Notes: generated by a model not told the origin, from the sequence alone. A stretch of DNA of 64,000 nt from Acidimicrobiaceae bacterium (GCA_016845585.1 JAERSO010000022.1:62001-126000), one strand, 5' to 3'; shown: positions 29,220 to 38,064, counted from the first letter of the stretch. Translations and numbers: made by a program.

Positions 29220-29225
29220 GCCCGA

Positions 29226-29231
29226 ACCATA
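29226..29231 (-). promoter_or_regulatory. Leaderless -10 box of the D-threonine-aldolase-like gene
   Basis: TATGGT on the minus strand, then 6 nt and the GTG start at 29219. It decides the start codon of this gene. It lies in the 32-bp gap after ald. Confidence 0.5.
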
Positions 29232-29251
29232 GTTGGGGTGCGTCCGCCGCC

Positions 29252-30379
29252 TCAGCCGTAGACGATGTCGAGTGCCTTTTCGGGCTCGATGTACTCCAGG
29301 CCCTGCGCCTGGGCGACATGACTCTCGGTGATCATTCCGCCGCAGACATTGAGACCTCCGAGGAGGTGAGGGTTGGAGAGCAGCGCGTCCTCGGGACCCC
29401 GATCGGCGAGCGCCAGCGTGAAGGGCAGGGTGGCGTTGTTGAGCGCGTACGTCGAAGTGCGAGGCACACCTCCGGGCATGTTCGCCACGCAGTAGTGCAC
29501 GACATCGTCGACGATGTACGTGGGCTCGGCGTGAGTGGTCGCACGGGAGGTCTCGAAACACCCACCCTGGTCGATGGCGACATCGACGAGCACCGAGCCG
29601 GACTTCATGGCCTTGACCATCTCCGCCGTCACGAGTTTGGGGGCGGTCGCACCCTTGACGAGTACCGCGCCGATCACGAGGTCCGCGGCGAGCACCGCTT
29701 CCTCCAGGGCTCCGGTGGTGGAGTAGACGGTTTCGAGTTCGGCCCCGAAGCGGCGGGCGAGGCGTTCGAGCACCTCGAGGTTGCGGTCGAGCACGGTGAC
29801 CTGCGAGCCGAGGCCGATGGCCATCTCGATCGCATTCTCGCCGACGACACCGCCACCGATCACGACCGTATGGGCCGAAGGGACACCGGGGACGCCACCG
29901 AGCAGGAGGCCGGCGCCTCCGTTCGGAGCCTCGAGAGCGGCCGCACCGGCCTGAACGGACATCCGACCGGCCACCTGCGACATGGGGGCAAGAAGGGGAA
30001 GGCCCCCATGGGCATCGGTGACCGTCTCGTAGGCAATGCACGTTGCGCCGCTCTTGATCAGGTCCTCGGTCTGGGGAACATCGGGTGCGAGGTGCAGGTA
30101 GGTGAACAGCGTCTGGTCGGCTGAGAGCATGGCGCGTTCACCCGCCTGCGGCTCCTTGACCTTGACGATCATCTCCGCGTCGGACCAGACGTCGGACGCG
30201 TTCGGCGCGATGGCGGCACCGGCTTCGACATAGGTCGCGTCGGGCGCCCCGATGCCGATACCGGCACCGGTCTCGATGGTGACCTGGTGGCCATGGGCCA
30301 CGAGTTCCCGGACGCCCGTCGGGGTGAGGCCGACACGACGTTCGGCGACTTTGACTTCTTGCGGGACACCGACGTGCAT
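29252..30379 (-). CDS. ald: Alanine dehydrogenase
   Basis: NAD-dependent L-alanine dehydrogenase (375 aa), interconverting alanine with pyruvate and ammonia. Motifs: [20 protein letters not shown] at the N-terminus with the substrate-binding Arg, LMVKVKEP-like segment IVKVKEPQ (catalytic Lys), FTYLHLAPD (catalytic His), and the NAD motif [23 protein letters not shown] 30379 starts the conserved sequence and has an AGGCAGGA ribosome site. Lrp-type regulator lies divergent 142 bp away; in mycobacteria the Lrp member AldR controls ald from the same arrangement, so regulation by this neighbour is likely. Confidence 0.97.
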   Translation of the reverse strand: MHVGVPQEVKVAERRVGLTPTGVRELVAHGHQVTIETGAGIGIGAPDATYVEAGAAIAPNASDVWSDAEMIVKVKEPQAGERAMLSADQTLFTYLHLAPDVPQTEDLIKSGATCIAYETVTDAHGGLPLLAPMSQVAGRMSVQAGAAALEAPNGGAGLLLGGVPGVPSAHTVVIGGGVVGENAIEMAIGLGSQVTVLDRNLEVLERLARRFGAELETVYSTTGALEEAVLAADLVIGAVLVKGATAPKLVTAEMVKAMKSGSVLVDVAIDQGGCFETSRATTHAEPTYIVDDVVHYCVANMPGGVPRTSTYALNNATLPFTLALADRGPEDALLSNPHLLGGLNVCGGMITESHVAQAQGLEYIEPEKALDIVYG

Positions 30380-30419
30380 GAATCCTGCCTCTTTTCGCGA
30401 CGGCAATGTGGTTTCACGC

Positions 30420-30447
30420 ACGCTACGACGGATTCGCGAACGAATCC
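30420..30447 (-). promoter_or_regulatory. ald promoter with operator-like palindrome
   Basis: TAGCGT (minus strand, 30420-30425) is a good -10 box for ald. A perfect 7-4-7 palindrome GGATTCG-CGAA-CGAATCC (30430-30447) occupies the -35 area just upstream, and no -35 consensus is seen there. This is what an activator- or repressor-controlled promoter would look like; the divergent Lrp-type protein is the obvious candidate. Confidence 0.5.
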
Positions 30448-30475
30448 ATGCGTCTTCGGTACCATAGGAAGCCTG

Positions 30476-30496
30476 CAGCGCAGACTTTGTGCGCTG
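30476..30496. promoter_or_regulatory. Second inverted repeat in the ald-lrp region
   Basis: CAGCGCA and TGCGCTG (7-bp perfect arms) with a 7-nt spacer, 26 bp before the Lrp start codon. Lrp/AldR proteins often bind several spaced sites; this may be one of them. Confidence 0.4.
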
Positions 30497-30521
30497 ATGT
30501 GTTGAACTGAAACGGATTACT

Positions 30522-30989
30522 GTGCAACTCGAGCTCGACGCCGTCGATCGTGCCATCCTCGACGAACTGCAACGCGACGGCCGCGCCACCCATGCCGCAC
30601 TCGCTGACCTCGTTCACCTCTCCCCGTCCGCCTGCCTCCGCCGAGTACGGCGCCTCGAGGAGGACGGCATCATTGCCGGGTACGTGGCCCGACTCGACCG
30701 CCAGTCCGTCGGCCTCGGCACCACGGTGTTCATCGAGATCTCGCTGAACAGCCAGCACGAGGACCTCCTCGACGAGTTCGAGGCCGCGGTTCGCGATGTG
30801 CCGGAGGTGGTCAGCTGCTACCTGATGGCGGGCAACTCCGACTACCTCGTCAAGGTCGCTGTGGAGGACGTGGCCGACTACGAACGGATCCACCGAACGC
30901 ACATGGCCCGACTACCGGGAGTGAGCAACCTCCGCACGAGCTTCGCACTCCGGGCAGTGGCCGAGGATGCGCCGGTCGTGGTGCGCTAG
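30522..30989 (+). CDS. Lrp/AsnC-family regulator, likely of ald
   Basis: Feast/famine transcription factor (155 aa). N-terminal winged helix-turn-helix (DAVDRAILDELQRDGRATHAALADLVHLSPSACLRRVRRLEEDGIIAGY) and C-terminal RAM/AsnC ligand domain with VVSCYLMAGNSDYLVKVAVEDV. Amino acids such as alanine usually control oligomeric state. The start is GTG 30522; no clear ribosome site. It is divergent from alanine dehydrogenase, matching AldR-ald pairs of actinobacteria. Its TAG stop shares bases with the CTA of the convergent MFS stop (CTAG at 30986-30989). Confidence 0.93.
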   Translation: MQLELDAVDRAILDELQRDGRATHAALADLVHLSPSACLRRVRRLEEDGIIAGYVARLDRQSVGLGTTVFIEISLNSQHEDLLDEFEAAVRDVPEVVSCYLMAGNSDYLVKVAVEDVADYERIHRTHMARLPGVSNLRTSFALRAVAEDAPVVVR

Positions 30990-32176
30990 ATCCGGCGGGG
31001 CAGCGTCGACGCCGCGAACGCGGTGGCCAGGCACGCGGCCGCCAGGACGAAGTAGTAGACCCAGAACGGCCCGGCGAGCAGTACCAATGCGGCGACGCCC
31101 GGAGCAGCGAACGACGAGGTCTCCCGCCACGACGAGAACACCGTGGTCATGGCCACCCGCTCTCGCGGCTTCACGGTGCGCATGAAGGGGATGTTGCCCA
31201 GGACGTCGAGCCACGACGCTCCCCACGCGCCGGTGATCCAGAAGGCAACCCCGATCTGCTGGGCATCACCGATCATGCCGAGCACGATCAGGGAAACCGC
31301 GATCAGGCCGAAACCGGCGATGATCACGAAGCGCGTCGACGTGCGATCGGTGAACCAGAGCACCGTGGGGCTCAACAGCAGGAGCGCCGCGACCGCTGAC
31401 ACCACTCCCCCGGCAGTCCATGCGGGCATACCGGCCTCGATCGTGTACAGCGGCGCGTAGATGAAGAACGACGCCCAGAAGGTGCCGCGCACGAGCGTGA
31501 TCAGGTAGGCGATCCGCAGGTAGCGCTGACGGAAGTAGCGGGGGATGTTCTCGAGCGGGTTGGGCGCCTTCGACTTCGGCGTCGACAGGACCGGGTTGGT
31601 GCCCATACGAAGGACCCAGAAGTATGCGAGCGCGCTGAGCGAGCACACGATCGCCGCCGCGAACGGCAAGCGCTCGCTCACCTCGGTGTAGAGGAGAATC
31701 GAGACCATCGGGCCGATCATCCAGGCCGCGCCGTTGTGCATCATGCGCCGCGACTCGTTGCGGCGCAGCTCCCGCTTGTCGATGTAGTCCATGATGAACA
31801 GCGACATGCAGACCGCGAAGATGGCTGCCTCGGTTGCTACCAGACCCATCGCGATGGTGATGAGCGGACCGACGTCGGCCAGCACGATCAGATTGGCCAC
31901 CACGATGCTCGAGAGTCCGAGGGTGACGACCCACCGCCGCGCCATCCAACTCTCCAGCGTGCCGACGTTGAGGGTGGCGAACAGGGCGAGGAACGACCCG
32001 GCGAAGTAGGCGTAGGTCACCGCCTCCTTCGAGCCGAGTGAGGCGAAGGCCGCGAGCGGTAGCACCGTGGTCGTCATCGATCGGCCAAGGCCCTCCAGTG
32101 CGCTCAGTCGCGACAGCGGCCAGCCATAGTCGTCGCGGACGATTTGGTGGATCGCATGCGGCCGCTGCAGAAGCAT
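30986..32176 (-). CDS. MFS transporter
   Basis: Major facilitator transporter of 396 aa with about twelve hydrophobic segments in two halves. The loop between TM2 and TM3 (TLESWMARRWVV) and the central charged loop (PKSKAPNPLENIPRYFRQRYLR) are as expected for the family, but I find no motif that fixes a substrate. It begins 6 bp after the YbaK stop and so belongs to the Mo-enzyme/FeS-NrfD/YbaK unit. Whether it carries the substrate of the oxidoreductase is open. Convergent with the Lrp gene, 4-bp overlap at the stop codons. Confidence 0.85.
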   Translation of the reverse strand: MLLQRPHAIHQIVRDDYGWPLSRLSALEGLGRSMTTTVLPLAAFASLGSKEAVTYAYFAGSFLALFATLNVGTLESWMARRWVVTLGLSSIVVANLIVLADVGPLITIAMGLVATEAAIFAVCMSLFIMDYIDKRELRRNESRRMMHNGAAWMIGPMVSILLYTEVSERLPFAAAIVCSLSALAYFWVLRMGTNPVLSTPKSKAPNPLENIPRYFRQRYLRIAYLITLVRGTFWASFFIYAPLYTIEAGMPAWTAGGVVSAVAALLLLSPTVLWFTDRTSTRFVIIAGFGLIAVSLIVLGMIGDAQQIGVAFWITGAWGASWLDVLGNIPFMRTVKPRERVAMTTVFSSWRETSSFAAPGVAALVLLAGPFWVYYFVLAAACLATAFAASTLPRRI

Positions 32177-32182
32177 GGAGCG

Positions 32183-32683
32183 CTACGACTCGGGTTCGGG
32201 CGGCGGCACCACCTTGGCGAGCCCCTCCACCAGTTCCGCGCCCTCGATGGCGAGGAGTGATGACGGCGGAACCAGGATCTTGCGATCGCGAGAGCCCCCA
32301 CCAACGATGACGCGTTCGCGTTGACCGACCGCAGCGTCGACCCATACGCCCAGGTCAGTGGGTAAGCCGAAGGGGGTCACGCCGCCGATCTGCATCCCGC
32401 CGCTGCGTTCGATCGTTTCGTCGGCTCCGGCGAACGAGGCCTTGCGGGTGCCCAGGCGCTTGCGGACGGCGCCGTTCACATCCAGCCGCGTGGAGGCGAG
32501 AACGAGACAACACGCCATGGGACGCTCCTCGCTCTTGCCGACGACCAGGATGGCGTTGGCACTGTCGTCAGGTGAGTAGCCGTAGGCCTCACAGAACGCT
32601 GCGGTGTCGGCGAGTGCGGGGTCGCAGTCGACGACCTCGTACTCGACACCGAGCGCCTCGAGATGCTCGAGCACCGGATCCAT
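32183..32683 (-). CDS. YbaK-type aminoacyl-tRNA deacylase
   Basis: YbaK/ProX editing-domain protein (166 aa) that hydrolyses mischarged aminoacyl-tRNAs in trans. The YbaK core ACCLVLASTRLDVNGAVRKRLG, the lysine in GTRKASFA, and GGVTPFGLP are visible and near-canonical. ATG 32683 is chosen over TTG 32686 because GAGGAG sits 5 nt upstream. It lies 36 bp after the Mo oxidoreductase and 6 bp before the MFS gene, same strand. No functional link with these is known to me. Confidence 0.92.
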   Translation of the reverse strand: MDPVLEHLEALGVEYEVVDCDPALADTAAFCEAYGYSPDDSANAILVVGKSEERPMACCLVLASTRLDVNGAVRKRLGTRKASFAGADETIERSGGMQIGGVTPFGLPTDLGVWVDAAVGQRERVIVGGGSRDRKILVPPSSLLAIEGAELVEGLAKVVPPPEPES

Positions 32684-32719
32684 CAACTCTCCTCGATGAA
32701 CCCGCCGAGGCGGGTCGGG

Positions 32720-35563
32720 TCAGTCGCCCAGGCGATACATCTCAGACGACGGCTTCAGCGGACGCGCGTACCATAGCGGTCGGCGCAGACCGCCGGGACC
32801 GGGCGCCGGACGGGTCTTCGAGAGCCAGTCCTGGTACGCCTCTTTGCTCTTCGCGGTGTCGACCACGACATCGCCGTATTGGTCGCCTGCTTCGGCGGGA
32901 GTGACCCGCACCCGCTGGTGCCAGCACTGCATGCCGGAGATCGGATCGGGCTGCACCGAGAACGTGAGGTTCTGATGCACGCCGGTGTCGTTCCACCAGA
33001 CACGCCCCGTGTCATCGTCGGTCGACTTCCACTTCTTGATGCCATCGGTGCGGCTGAGCTTCCACGACGTGCCGTCGTTGGAGATCTCCGCCTTGCCGGC
33101 ACCCCAGGAACGAGCCTTGTCCTCTTCCAGGCGCCAGCGGCCCATGTGGTGCGACGCGGCGACGACGCCGGGGCGGATGCCTTCGGTGCGCCATGCCTGG
33201 ATCACGAAGTGGCCGATCCGGGTGGAGATGCGGACCAACCCGTTCACGTCGATGCCGAGCTTCTCGGCATCCTCCGGGTGGATCCAGAGCGGGTGGCGGT
33301 GGCTCAGCTCACTGAGCCACTTCGAGTTGGCCGACCGGGTGTGGATCAGCGTCGGGATCCGGAACGTCGGCAGCAGGATCCGCTCGTTGCCCCCTGAGCC
33401 GTCGGGAGCAGGCTCCATGTCCATGTCCTCGTGATGCACGTGCGACGGGATCCATGTCGGTGTGGCGTACTCCGGCCACCCCCAGTCCTTGAGCGTGGTG
33501 GAGAACAACTCGAGCTTGCGCGACGGGGTCGGGAAGCCCTCCTTGATCTCGCCGTCGATCTCGACTGCCGGTGACCCGTCGCCCAACGGCGCGAGTTTGA
33601 TGTCGTCGAGCGTGTCGTCGCCGCCATCCCAGCCGCCGATCGTGCCGGGCTTGCGGAAGACGCCGTCGGCGTCTTTCTCACAGCCCTCGACAGCGTCGGC
33701 GCTGATGATGCGCTCGTAGGGCGTGATGACGTCGCCGGGCACCTCGTAGGCGCCGACGTCACGCATGTAGTCGAGCGGCGTCTTGCCGGCCTCGGCGGCC
33801 TTCTCGGCCAAGCCGGGAACCTCTTCGGCGAACATCGTGCCGTAGTACTCGTCGACGGTGATCGGCGTGCCCGGAACTTCGTCGGACTCGAACCACTGGC
33901 GGATGCCACGGGACCCGTCGGGATCGATGTGCCAGGACAGATCGATCCAGAACTCATTCTCTTCCCAGACCTCGCCCGGGTTGTACTCATAGCTGCGGGT
34001 CTCGCGGGTGAGTTCCTCACCACGGATTTCGGCGTAGCGCCGGAACACCGGCTGGCGAAACCCGATCCAGCGAGCTGCATGCGTCTCGAAGCTGGCGATG
34101 TCGTGGCGTTCGGTCCCCACGCCCATCGGGAGGACGTAGTCGGCGAACCAGGCGGTCTCGGACCAGGTGGGCGTCAACGCCACATGGCACTTGACCTTCT
34201 CCTCGTCCTTGAGGGCCTCGAGCCATGTGAACCCGTCGGGGTTGGTCCAGATCGGGTTGTAGACCCGGCTGAAGTACACGTCGAGATGGCCGCGGCCTTC
34301 ATTGAGGAAGTGCGGGAGCAGGATCGACATCTCGTGGTACGAAAGCGGGTACTCCTTGGGCCAGCTCATCTCGTTCCACTCGTGCAGATCGGGCGCACCC
34401 TTGGGCTGGTGAGCCTTGAACTTGTTCCAGCCGGTGCCGCTCGTGCCGCCAACGGTGGCGACCGAGCCGGTGAGGACATTCAGGAAGAACAGACAGCGAG
34501 CTGTCTGCCAGCCACCGAGATTGCCTGCGCCTGCGGCACGCCAGTTGTGGGACGCGAACTTGGTCGGGTGAGCGCCGATGATCTCGGCGATGTCGCGGAG
34601 CTGGTCGGCATCGACGCCACACACCTCGGCCGCGCGCTCGGGCGTGTACTCGGCGTACTCGTCGAGCCACGCCTGTTGCATCGAGTCGATCTCGACCGGC
34701 AGATCCGGACGGGTCTCGCGGAGGTAGGTCTCCCAGTTCACCCAGCGGCGAACGAAGTCCTTCTGCCAATTGCCGCTTTCGATGAGCAGGCGTGCGATGG
34801 CGAGCAGCATGAACGGCTCGGTGCCGGGCCAGGCGGGTAGCCAGTGGTCGGCCTTCGAGCCCGTGTTGGAGAGCCGCGGGTCGACGCAGATGACGGTGGC
34901 GCCCTTGCCCTGCGCTTCGATGATGCGCTGAGCGTGCGGGTTGAAATAGTGGCCGGCTTCGAGGTGCGACGAGATGAGGAAGATCACCTCGGCGTTGGCG
35001 AAGTCGGAGGAGGGACGGTCGTGGCCCATCCAACTCTGGTAGCCGATGCGGGCGTTGCTGGAGCAGATGTTGGTGTGGCTGTTGTGGCCGTCGACACCCC
35101 AGGACTTGAGCACGCGGTCGGCGTAGCCGTCCTCGCCCGGACGACCGACGTGGTACATGACGCCGTCGCGGTTGCCTTCGTCCATGGCGGCACCGATGCG
35201 GTTGCCGATGTCTTCGAGCGCTTCGTCCCAGGAGACGCGCTCCCATTGGCCCGAGCCGCGCTCGCCGACGCGCTTCATGGGGTACATGACGCGTTCGGGA
35301 TCGTAGATCTGGTTGAGCGTCGCCGGGCCCTTCGCACAGTTGCGGCCGCGGCTGGCCGGGTGCAACGGGTTGCCTTCGATCTTGTCGATCTCGCCGGTCT
35401 CGTGGTTGACGTGGGCCAGGAGTCCGCACGCGGCTTCACAGTTGAAGCAGGTCGTGGGCACCAGGCTGTGGTGCTCCTCCACCCTGTCGGGCCAGGCCTT
35501 CGCATTGAGCGACGTGTAGTCGTGCCAGTCTTCGTGCGGCGGGTATTGGGTGAGGTCAGTCAT
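32720..35563 (-). CDS. Cytoplasmic molybdopterin oxidoreductase, catalytic subunit
   Basis: DMSO-reductase-family molybdo/tungsto-bis-MGD enzyme (947 aa). A 4Fe-4S motif is Cys39-x2-Cys42-x3-Cys46-x29-Cys76, and the metal ligand by alignment with formate dehydrogenase is Cys167 (TNICSSNARIGY). The MGD domains follow (CVDPRLSNTGSKADHWLPAWPG; C-terminal HPLWIHPEDAEKLGI). There is no Tat signal, so the subunit is on the cytoplasmic side. It is co-transcribed with the fused FeS-NrfD protein 12 bp upstream; a GAGGAG ribosome site precedes its ATG. A three-part Psr/Phs/Soe-like complex is implied; the lack of a Tat signal favours SoeABC-type sulfite oxidation or a formate/other cytoplasmic reaction. 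Substrate unproven. Confidence 0.93.
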   Translation of the reverse strand: MTDLTQYPPHEDWHDYTSLNAKAWPDRVEEHHSLVPTTCFNCEAACGLLAHVNHETGEIDKIEGNPLHPASRGRNCAKGPATLNQIYDPERVMYPMKRVGERGSGQWERVSWDEALEDIGNRIGAAMDEGNRDGVMYHVGRPGEDGYADRVLKSWGVDGHNSHTNICSSNARIGYQSWMGHDRPSSDFANAEVIFLISSHLEAGHYFNPHAQRIIEAQGKGATVICVDPRLSNTGSKADHWLPAWPGTEPFMLLAIARLLIESGNWQKDFVRRWVNWETYLRETRPDLPVEIDSMQQAWLDEYAEYTPERAAEVCGVDADQLRDIAEIIGAHPTKFASHNWRAAGAGNLGGWQTARCLFFLNVLTGSVATVGGTSGTGWNKFKAHQPKGAPDLHEWNEMSWPKEYPLSYHEMSILLPHFLNEGRGHLDVYFSRVYNPIWTNPDGFTWLEALKDEEKVKCHVALTPTWSETAWFADYVLPMGVGTERHDIASFETHAARWIGFRQPVFRRYAEIRGEELTRETRSYEYNPGEVWEENEFWIDLSWHIDPDGSRGIRQWFESDEVPGTPITVDEYYGTMFAEEVPGLAEKAAEAGKTPLDYMRDVGAYEVPGDVITPYERIISADAVEGCEKDADGVFRKPGTIGGWDGGDDTLDDIKLAPLGDGSPAVEIDGEIKEGFPTPSRKLELFSTTLKDWGWPEYATPTWIPSHVHHEDMDMEPAPDGSGGNERILLPTFRIPTLIHTRSANSKWLSELSHRHPLWIHPEDAEKLGIDVNGLVRISTRIGHFVIQAWRTEGIRPGVVAASHHMGRWRLEEDKARSWGAGKAEISNDGTSWKLSRTDGIKKWKSTDDDTGRVWWNDTGVHQNLTFSVQPDPISGMQCWHQRVRVTPAEAGDQYGDVVVDTAKSKEAYQDWLSKTRPAPGPGGLRRPLWYARPLKPSSEMYRLGD

Positions 35564-35575
35564 CAGTCAGGCTCC

Positions 35576-37087
35576 TCAGGAAAGCGGCACGGATTGGCCG
35601 GCACGAACGAACGAATCTTCATACGCCCACATCCCGATGAGGGCGGCGAGTCCGGCAACGGCCGGGAGACCCGGTCCGCTGTCGACAGAGAGGGAGATGA
35701 TCACGAGGGCGCCCGGAATCAAGAGGCCGAGGACGACGCCGGTGAAGAACTTCTTGCGGTAGCTGCCCTTGGTCATCTGGAAGACAGCGGCCTCGACGTG
35801 GGGCGTTCCCTTCGAGGTGACCTCGGCCCAGACGAGACCGCCCGTGGCGATCGCCCCACCGAGCAGCGCCCAGCGGATGGCGTTGGTCTCGGGGATGTCC
35901 ATGAACAGATCGGCGATGGCGTAGGTGGCGCCGCCCGCGGTCACGGCCTGAGCCAACAGCGTCGGGAGCAGCAGCGGTGTCTGCCACAGGTCGCGGCCCT
36001 CGCATTGGCCGAACAGGAACGCGGTGTAGCCCGCGGTGCCGGCCGCGAAGAAGGCCGTCGGGATCGCGACCCACTCGATCAGGCTGCCCGACTCGGTGAG
36101 CCCACCGAGCCACCAGAGCGCCATGGACAGCGCGAAGCCCATCAGGATGTACGCACCCTTGACGAGCCACGACTCCCACGAACCCTTGGTGATCAAGTAA
36201 TGGAAACGGCCTGGTTGCTTGAGATCGGTGACTAGCAGGACCCCGGTGAGGCCGAGGAACACGCCGGCGATGATCGGCGGCACGACGCCGACGGCCGCCC
36301 GTTCACCGGAGTGACCCATCAACACCAGGAGTGCAGCAACGAGCATGACGCCGGCGGCGATCGCTTTGGTGACGAGGTAGCCCGACACCTTCTCCTTCCA
36401 GGTCATCTGGTGTGAGGTGGTGTACGCGGTGCGCGCCACGACGCCATGGGCATCGGGTGGCAGCGTCGGGTGGGCCGGGGTCTGGTCCGCCCAGATGAGG
36501 CCGTCGGCAGCGATGGCTGTGCGCAACGGGTTGAGCGACGCCTGGTCGGCGCCGCGGTAGTACACCTTCGGGTTGGTGCCCTGCTCGGGAGCCCGGACGG
36601 CGACATCGTCGCGCCCGATGATCTTGGTCGCCTCGTTCAGCGGGTCATCGAGATCGGCGACCTTGATGGCGTGCGTGGGACACACGACCACACACGAGGG
36701 TTCGAGGCCGACTTCCACACGGTGGTTGCAGAAGTTGCACTTGTTGGCTGTGTTGGTTGCCGGGTTGATGTAGAGCGCGTCGTAGGGGCACGCGTTCATG
36801 CATCCCTTGCAACCAATGCAGTTGTCGTCATTGAAGTCGACCACGCCATTGTCGGCCCGAAAGAGCGCGTTGGTGGGGCAGATCGACATGCACGGTGCGT
36901 CCTCGCACTGGTTGCAGCGCATGACCGAGAAGTGTCGGCTGGCGTTCGGGAACGAGCCCGTCTCGATGTACTTGACCCACGTGCGGTTGACGCCGAGCGG
37001 CACGTCGTGCTCGCTCTTGCACGCCACCGTGCACGCATGACAGCCGATGCACGAATCGCTGTCGAGAAGGAATCCAAGCCTGGTCAC
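35576..37087 (-). CDS. Fused 4x[4Fe-4S] ferredoxin-NrfD membrane protein
   Basis: A 503-aa fusion of the electron-transfer and membrane subunits of a CISM complex. Residues 1-150 hold 16 cysteines in four clusters: C13-C16-C19-C23, C58-C61-C66-C70, C90-C93-C96-C100, C117-C120-C132-C136. From about residue 225 there are eight or so hydrophobic segments of the NrfD/PsrC type, which exchange electrons with quinone. GTG 37087 with AGGGGA 3 nt upstream starts the conserved RLGFLLDSDSCIGC; ATG 37126 is less likely. Psr-like B and C subunits are usually separate, so the fusion is notable. The catalytic subunit follows directly. Confidence 0.92.
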   Translation of the reverse strand: MTRLGFLLDSDSCIGCHACTVACKSEHDVPLGVNRTWVKYIETGSFPNASRHFSVMRCNQCEDAPCMSICPTNALFRADNGVVDFNDDNCIGCKGCMNACPYDALYINPATNTANKCNFCNHRVEVGLEPSCVVVCPTHAIKVADLDDPLNEATKIIGRDDVAVRAPEQGTNPKVYYRGADQASLNPLRTAIAADGLIWADQTPAHPTLPPDAHGVVARTAYTTSHQMTWKEKVSGYLVTKAIAAGVMLVAALLVLMGHSGERAAVGVVPPIIAGVFLGLTGVLLVTDLKQPGRFHYLITKGSWESWLVKGAYILMGFALSMALWWLGGLTESGSLIEWVAIPTAFFAAGTAGYTAFLFGQCEGRDLWQTPLLLPTLLAQAVTAGGATYAIADLFMDIPETNAIRWALLGGAIATGGLVWAEVTSKGTPHVEAAVFQMTKGSYRKKFFTGVVLGLLIPGALVIISLSVDSGPGLPAVAGLAALIGMWAYEDSFVRAGQSVPLS

Positions 37088-37109
37088 GTATCCCCTGCCC
37101 CCGTAGCTG

Positions 37110-37129
37110 CAAATGCCCGATGGCATTTG
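37110..37129. promoter_or_regulatory. Palindrome upstream of the FeS-NrfD/Mo operon
   Basis: CAAATGCC-CGAT-GGCATTTG, a perfect 8-4-8 inverted repeat, 23 bp before the GTG start in an otherwise AT-richer 125-bp spacer. Symmetry and place suit a dimeric repressor or redox regulator; it differs from the FNR box (TTGAT-N4-ATCAA). The rest of the spacer shows no clear promoter. Confidence 0.4.
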
Positions 37130-37212
37130 TACGGACTTATTCTGGAGCCTGCGGCTCGCCAGCGCAACGTTAGACCATCATGCAACTCTGTTAGAGATCC
37201 TAACCGGGATTT

Positions 37213-38052
37213 CTATCCAACGGCGATCATCGCCGTTGCCCCCATCGCCAGTACGAATCCGCCCAGCTGCAGTCGGGTGAGGCGTTCGTGGAGAACCGTG
37301 CGCGCCAAGATGACGGTCGCCACCGGATACAGGCTCGAGAGAACCGCCACCACCGTCAGGGAGCCGTGCTGGATCGAGTAGAGGAAGATCGCGTTGGAGA
37401 TCGTGTCGGCGAGACCGACGCCGACCAGGAGACCCAGCGTGCTGCGCTCCCGTGGCCAGATCTCCTGTCGCCGGATGAGAAAGGTGGCAAGCAGAATCGC
37501 TGCGGTCAGCAGTCGGGCGCCGACGATCGGCCACGGGGCCGATGCCGCGTCGGTTTGATCCAGCACGATGAACATGAACCCGAAGCCCGCGCCGGCGATC
37601 AGCGACTCGAAGATGGTTTGGGGACTCACCGCTGCGCCACCGGGATCCGACGACCACGACACGAGTCCGATGGCCGTCAGCGCGACCACGACACCGACCC
37701 ACGCGAGGACCGTCAACTCGTCGCCATCGACCACAGTGCCCCAGAGCGCCGGGACCGCGGCGGAGGTGATGGCGGTGAGCGCGCCGACGACGCCCATGGG
37801 TCCTCGGGCCAGGCCCCGGTACAACAGGCCGAGTCCGACGAATCCACACGATCCGGCGACGGCACCCCAGGCCAGGTCCTCCCACCGGAACTGATCCGCG
37901 ATCAGGAGGGAGATCAGGAAGATCCCCACGCCACCGATGATGTGGGCACAGACCAGTACCTGCAGGATTCGGATCCGCTTGCCCGCCATCCCACCGAAGA
38001 AGTCGCTGGTTCCGAAGAGGGCCGCGGTCAGCAAGCTCAGGAAGATCGCCAC
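37213..38052 (-). CDS. EamA/DMT-superfamily transporter
   Basis: Drug/metabolite transporter of 279 aa with ten hydrophobic segments in two EamA repeats (FLSLLTAALFGTSDFFGG... and ...ESLIAGAGFGFMFIVLDQT). Such proteins export amino acids, nucleosides or drugs. GTG 38052 follows the preceding MFS stop by 9 bp and has a TAGCCT box (38059-38064) 6 nt upstream, so it may be both co-transcribed and leaderless on its own. Substrate unknown. Confidence 0.87.
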   Translation of the reverse strand: MAIFLSLLTAALFGTSDFFGGMAGKRIRILQVLVCAHIIGGVGIFLISLLIADQFRWEDLAWGAVAGSCGFVGLGLLYRGLARGPMGVVGALTAITSAAVPALWGTVVDGDELTVLAWVGVVVALTAIGLVSWSSDPGGAAVSPQTIFESLIAGAGFGFMFIVLDQTDAASAPWPIVGARLLTAAILLATFLIRRQEIWPRERSTLGLLVGVGLADTISNAIFLYSIQHGSLTVVAVLSSLYPVATVILARTVLHERLTRLQLGGFVLAMGATAMIAVG

Positions 38053-38058
38053 GACGGG

Positions 38059-38064
38059 AGGCTA
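38059..38064 (-). promoter_or_regulatory. Leaderless -10 box overlapping a stop codon
   Basis: TAGCCT, whose TAG is the stop codon of the upstream MFS gene, ends 6 nt before the GTG of the EamA transporter. The same TAGCCT-on-a-stop arrangement precedes menB. Confidence 0.35.

Noticed and set aside
29220-30041. Extended N-terminus of the D-threonine-aldolase-like frame
   Set aside because: It is out-of-frame ald on the same strand; the real start is set by the TATGGT box at 29226.
37088-37126. ATG 37126 as the start of the FeS-NrfD protein
   Set aside because: The added residues (MPSGICSYGGRGY) are not family-like, and the GTG at 37087 has AGGGGA just upstream.
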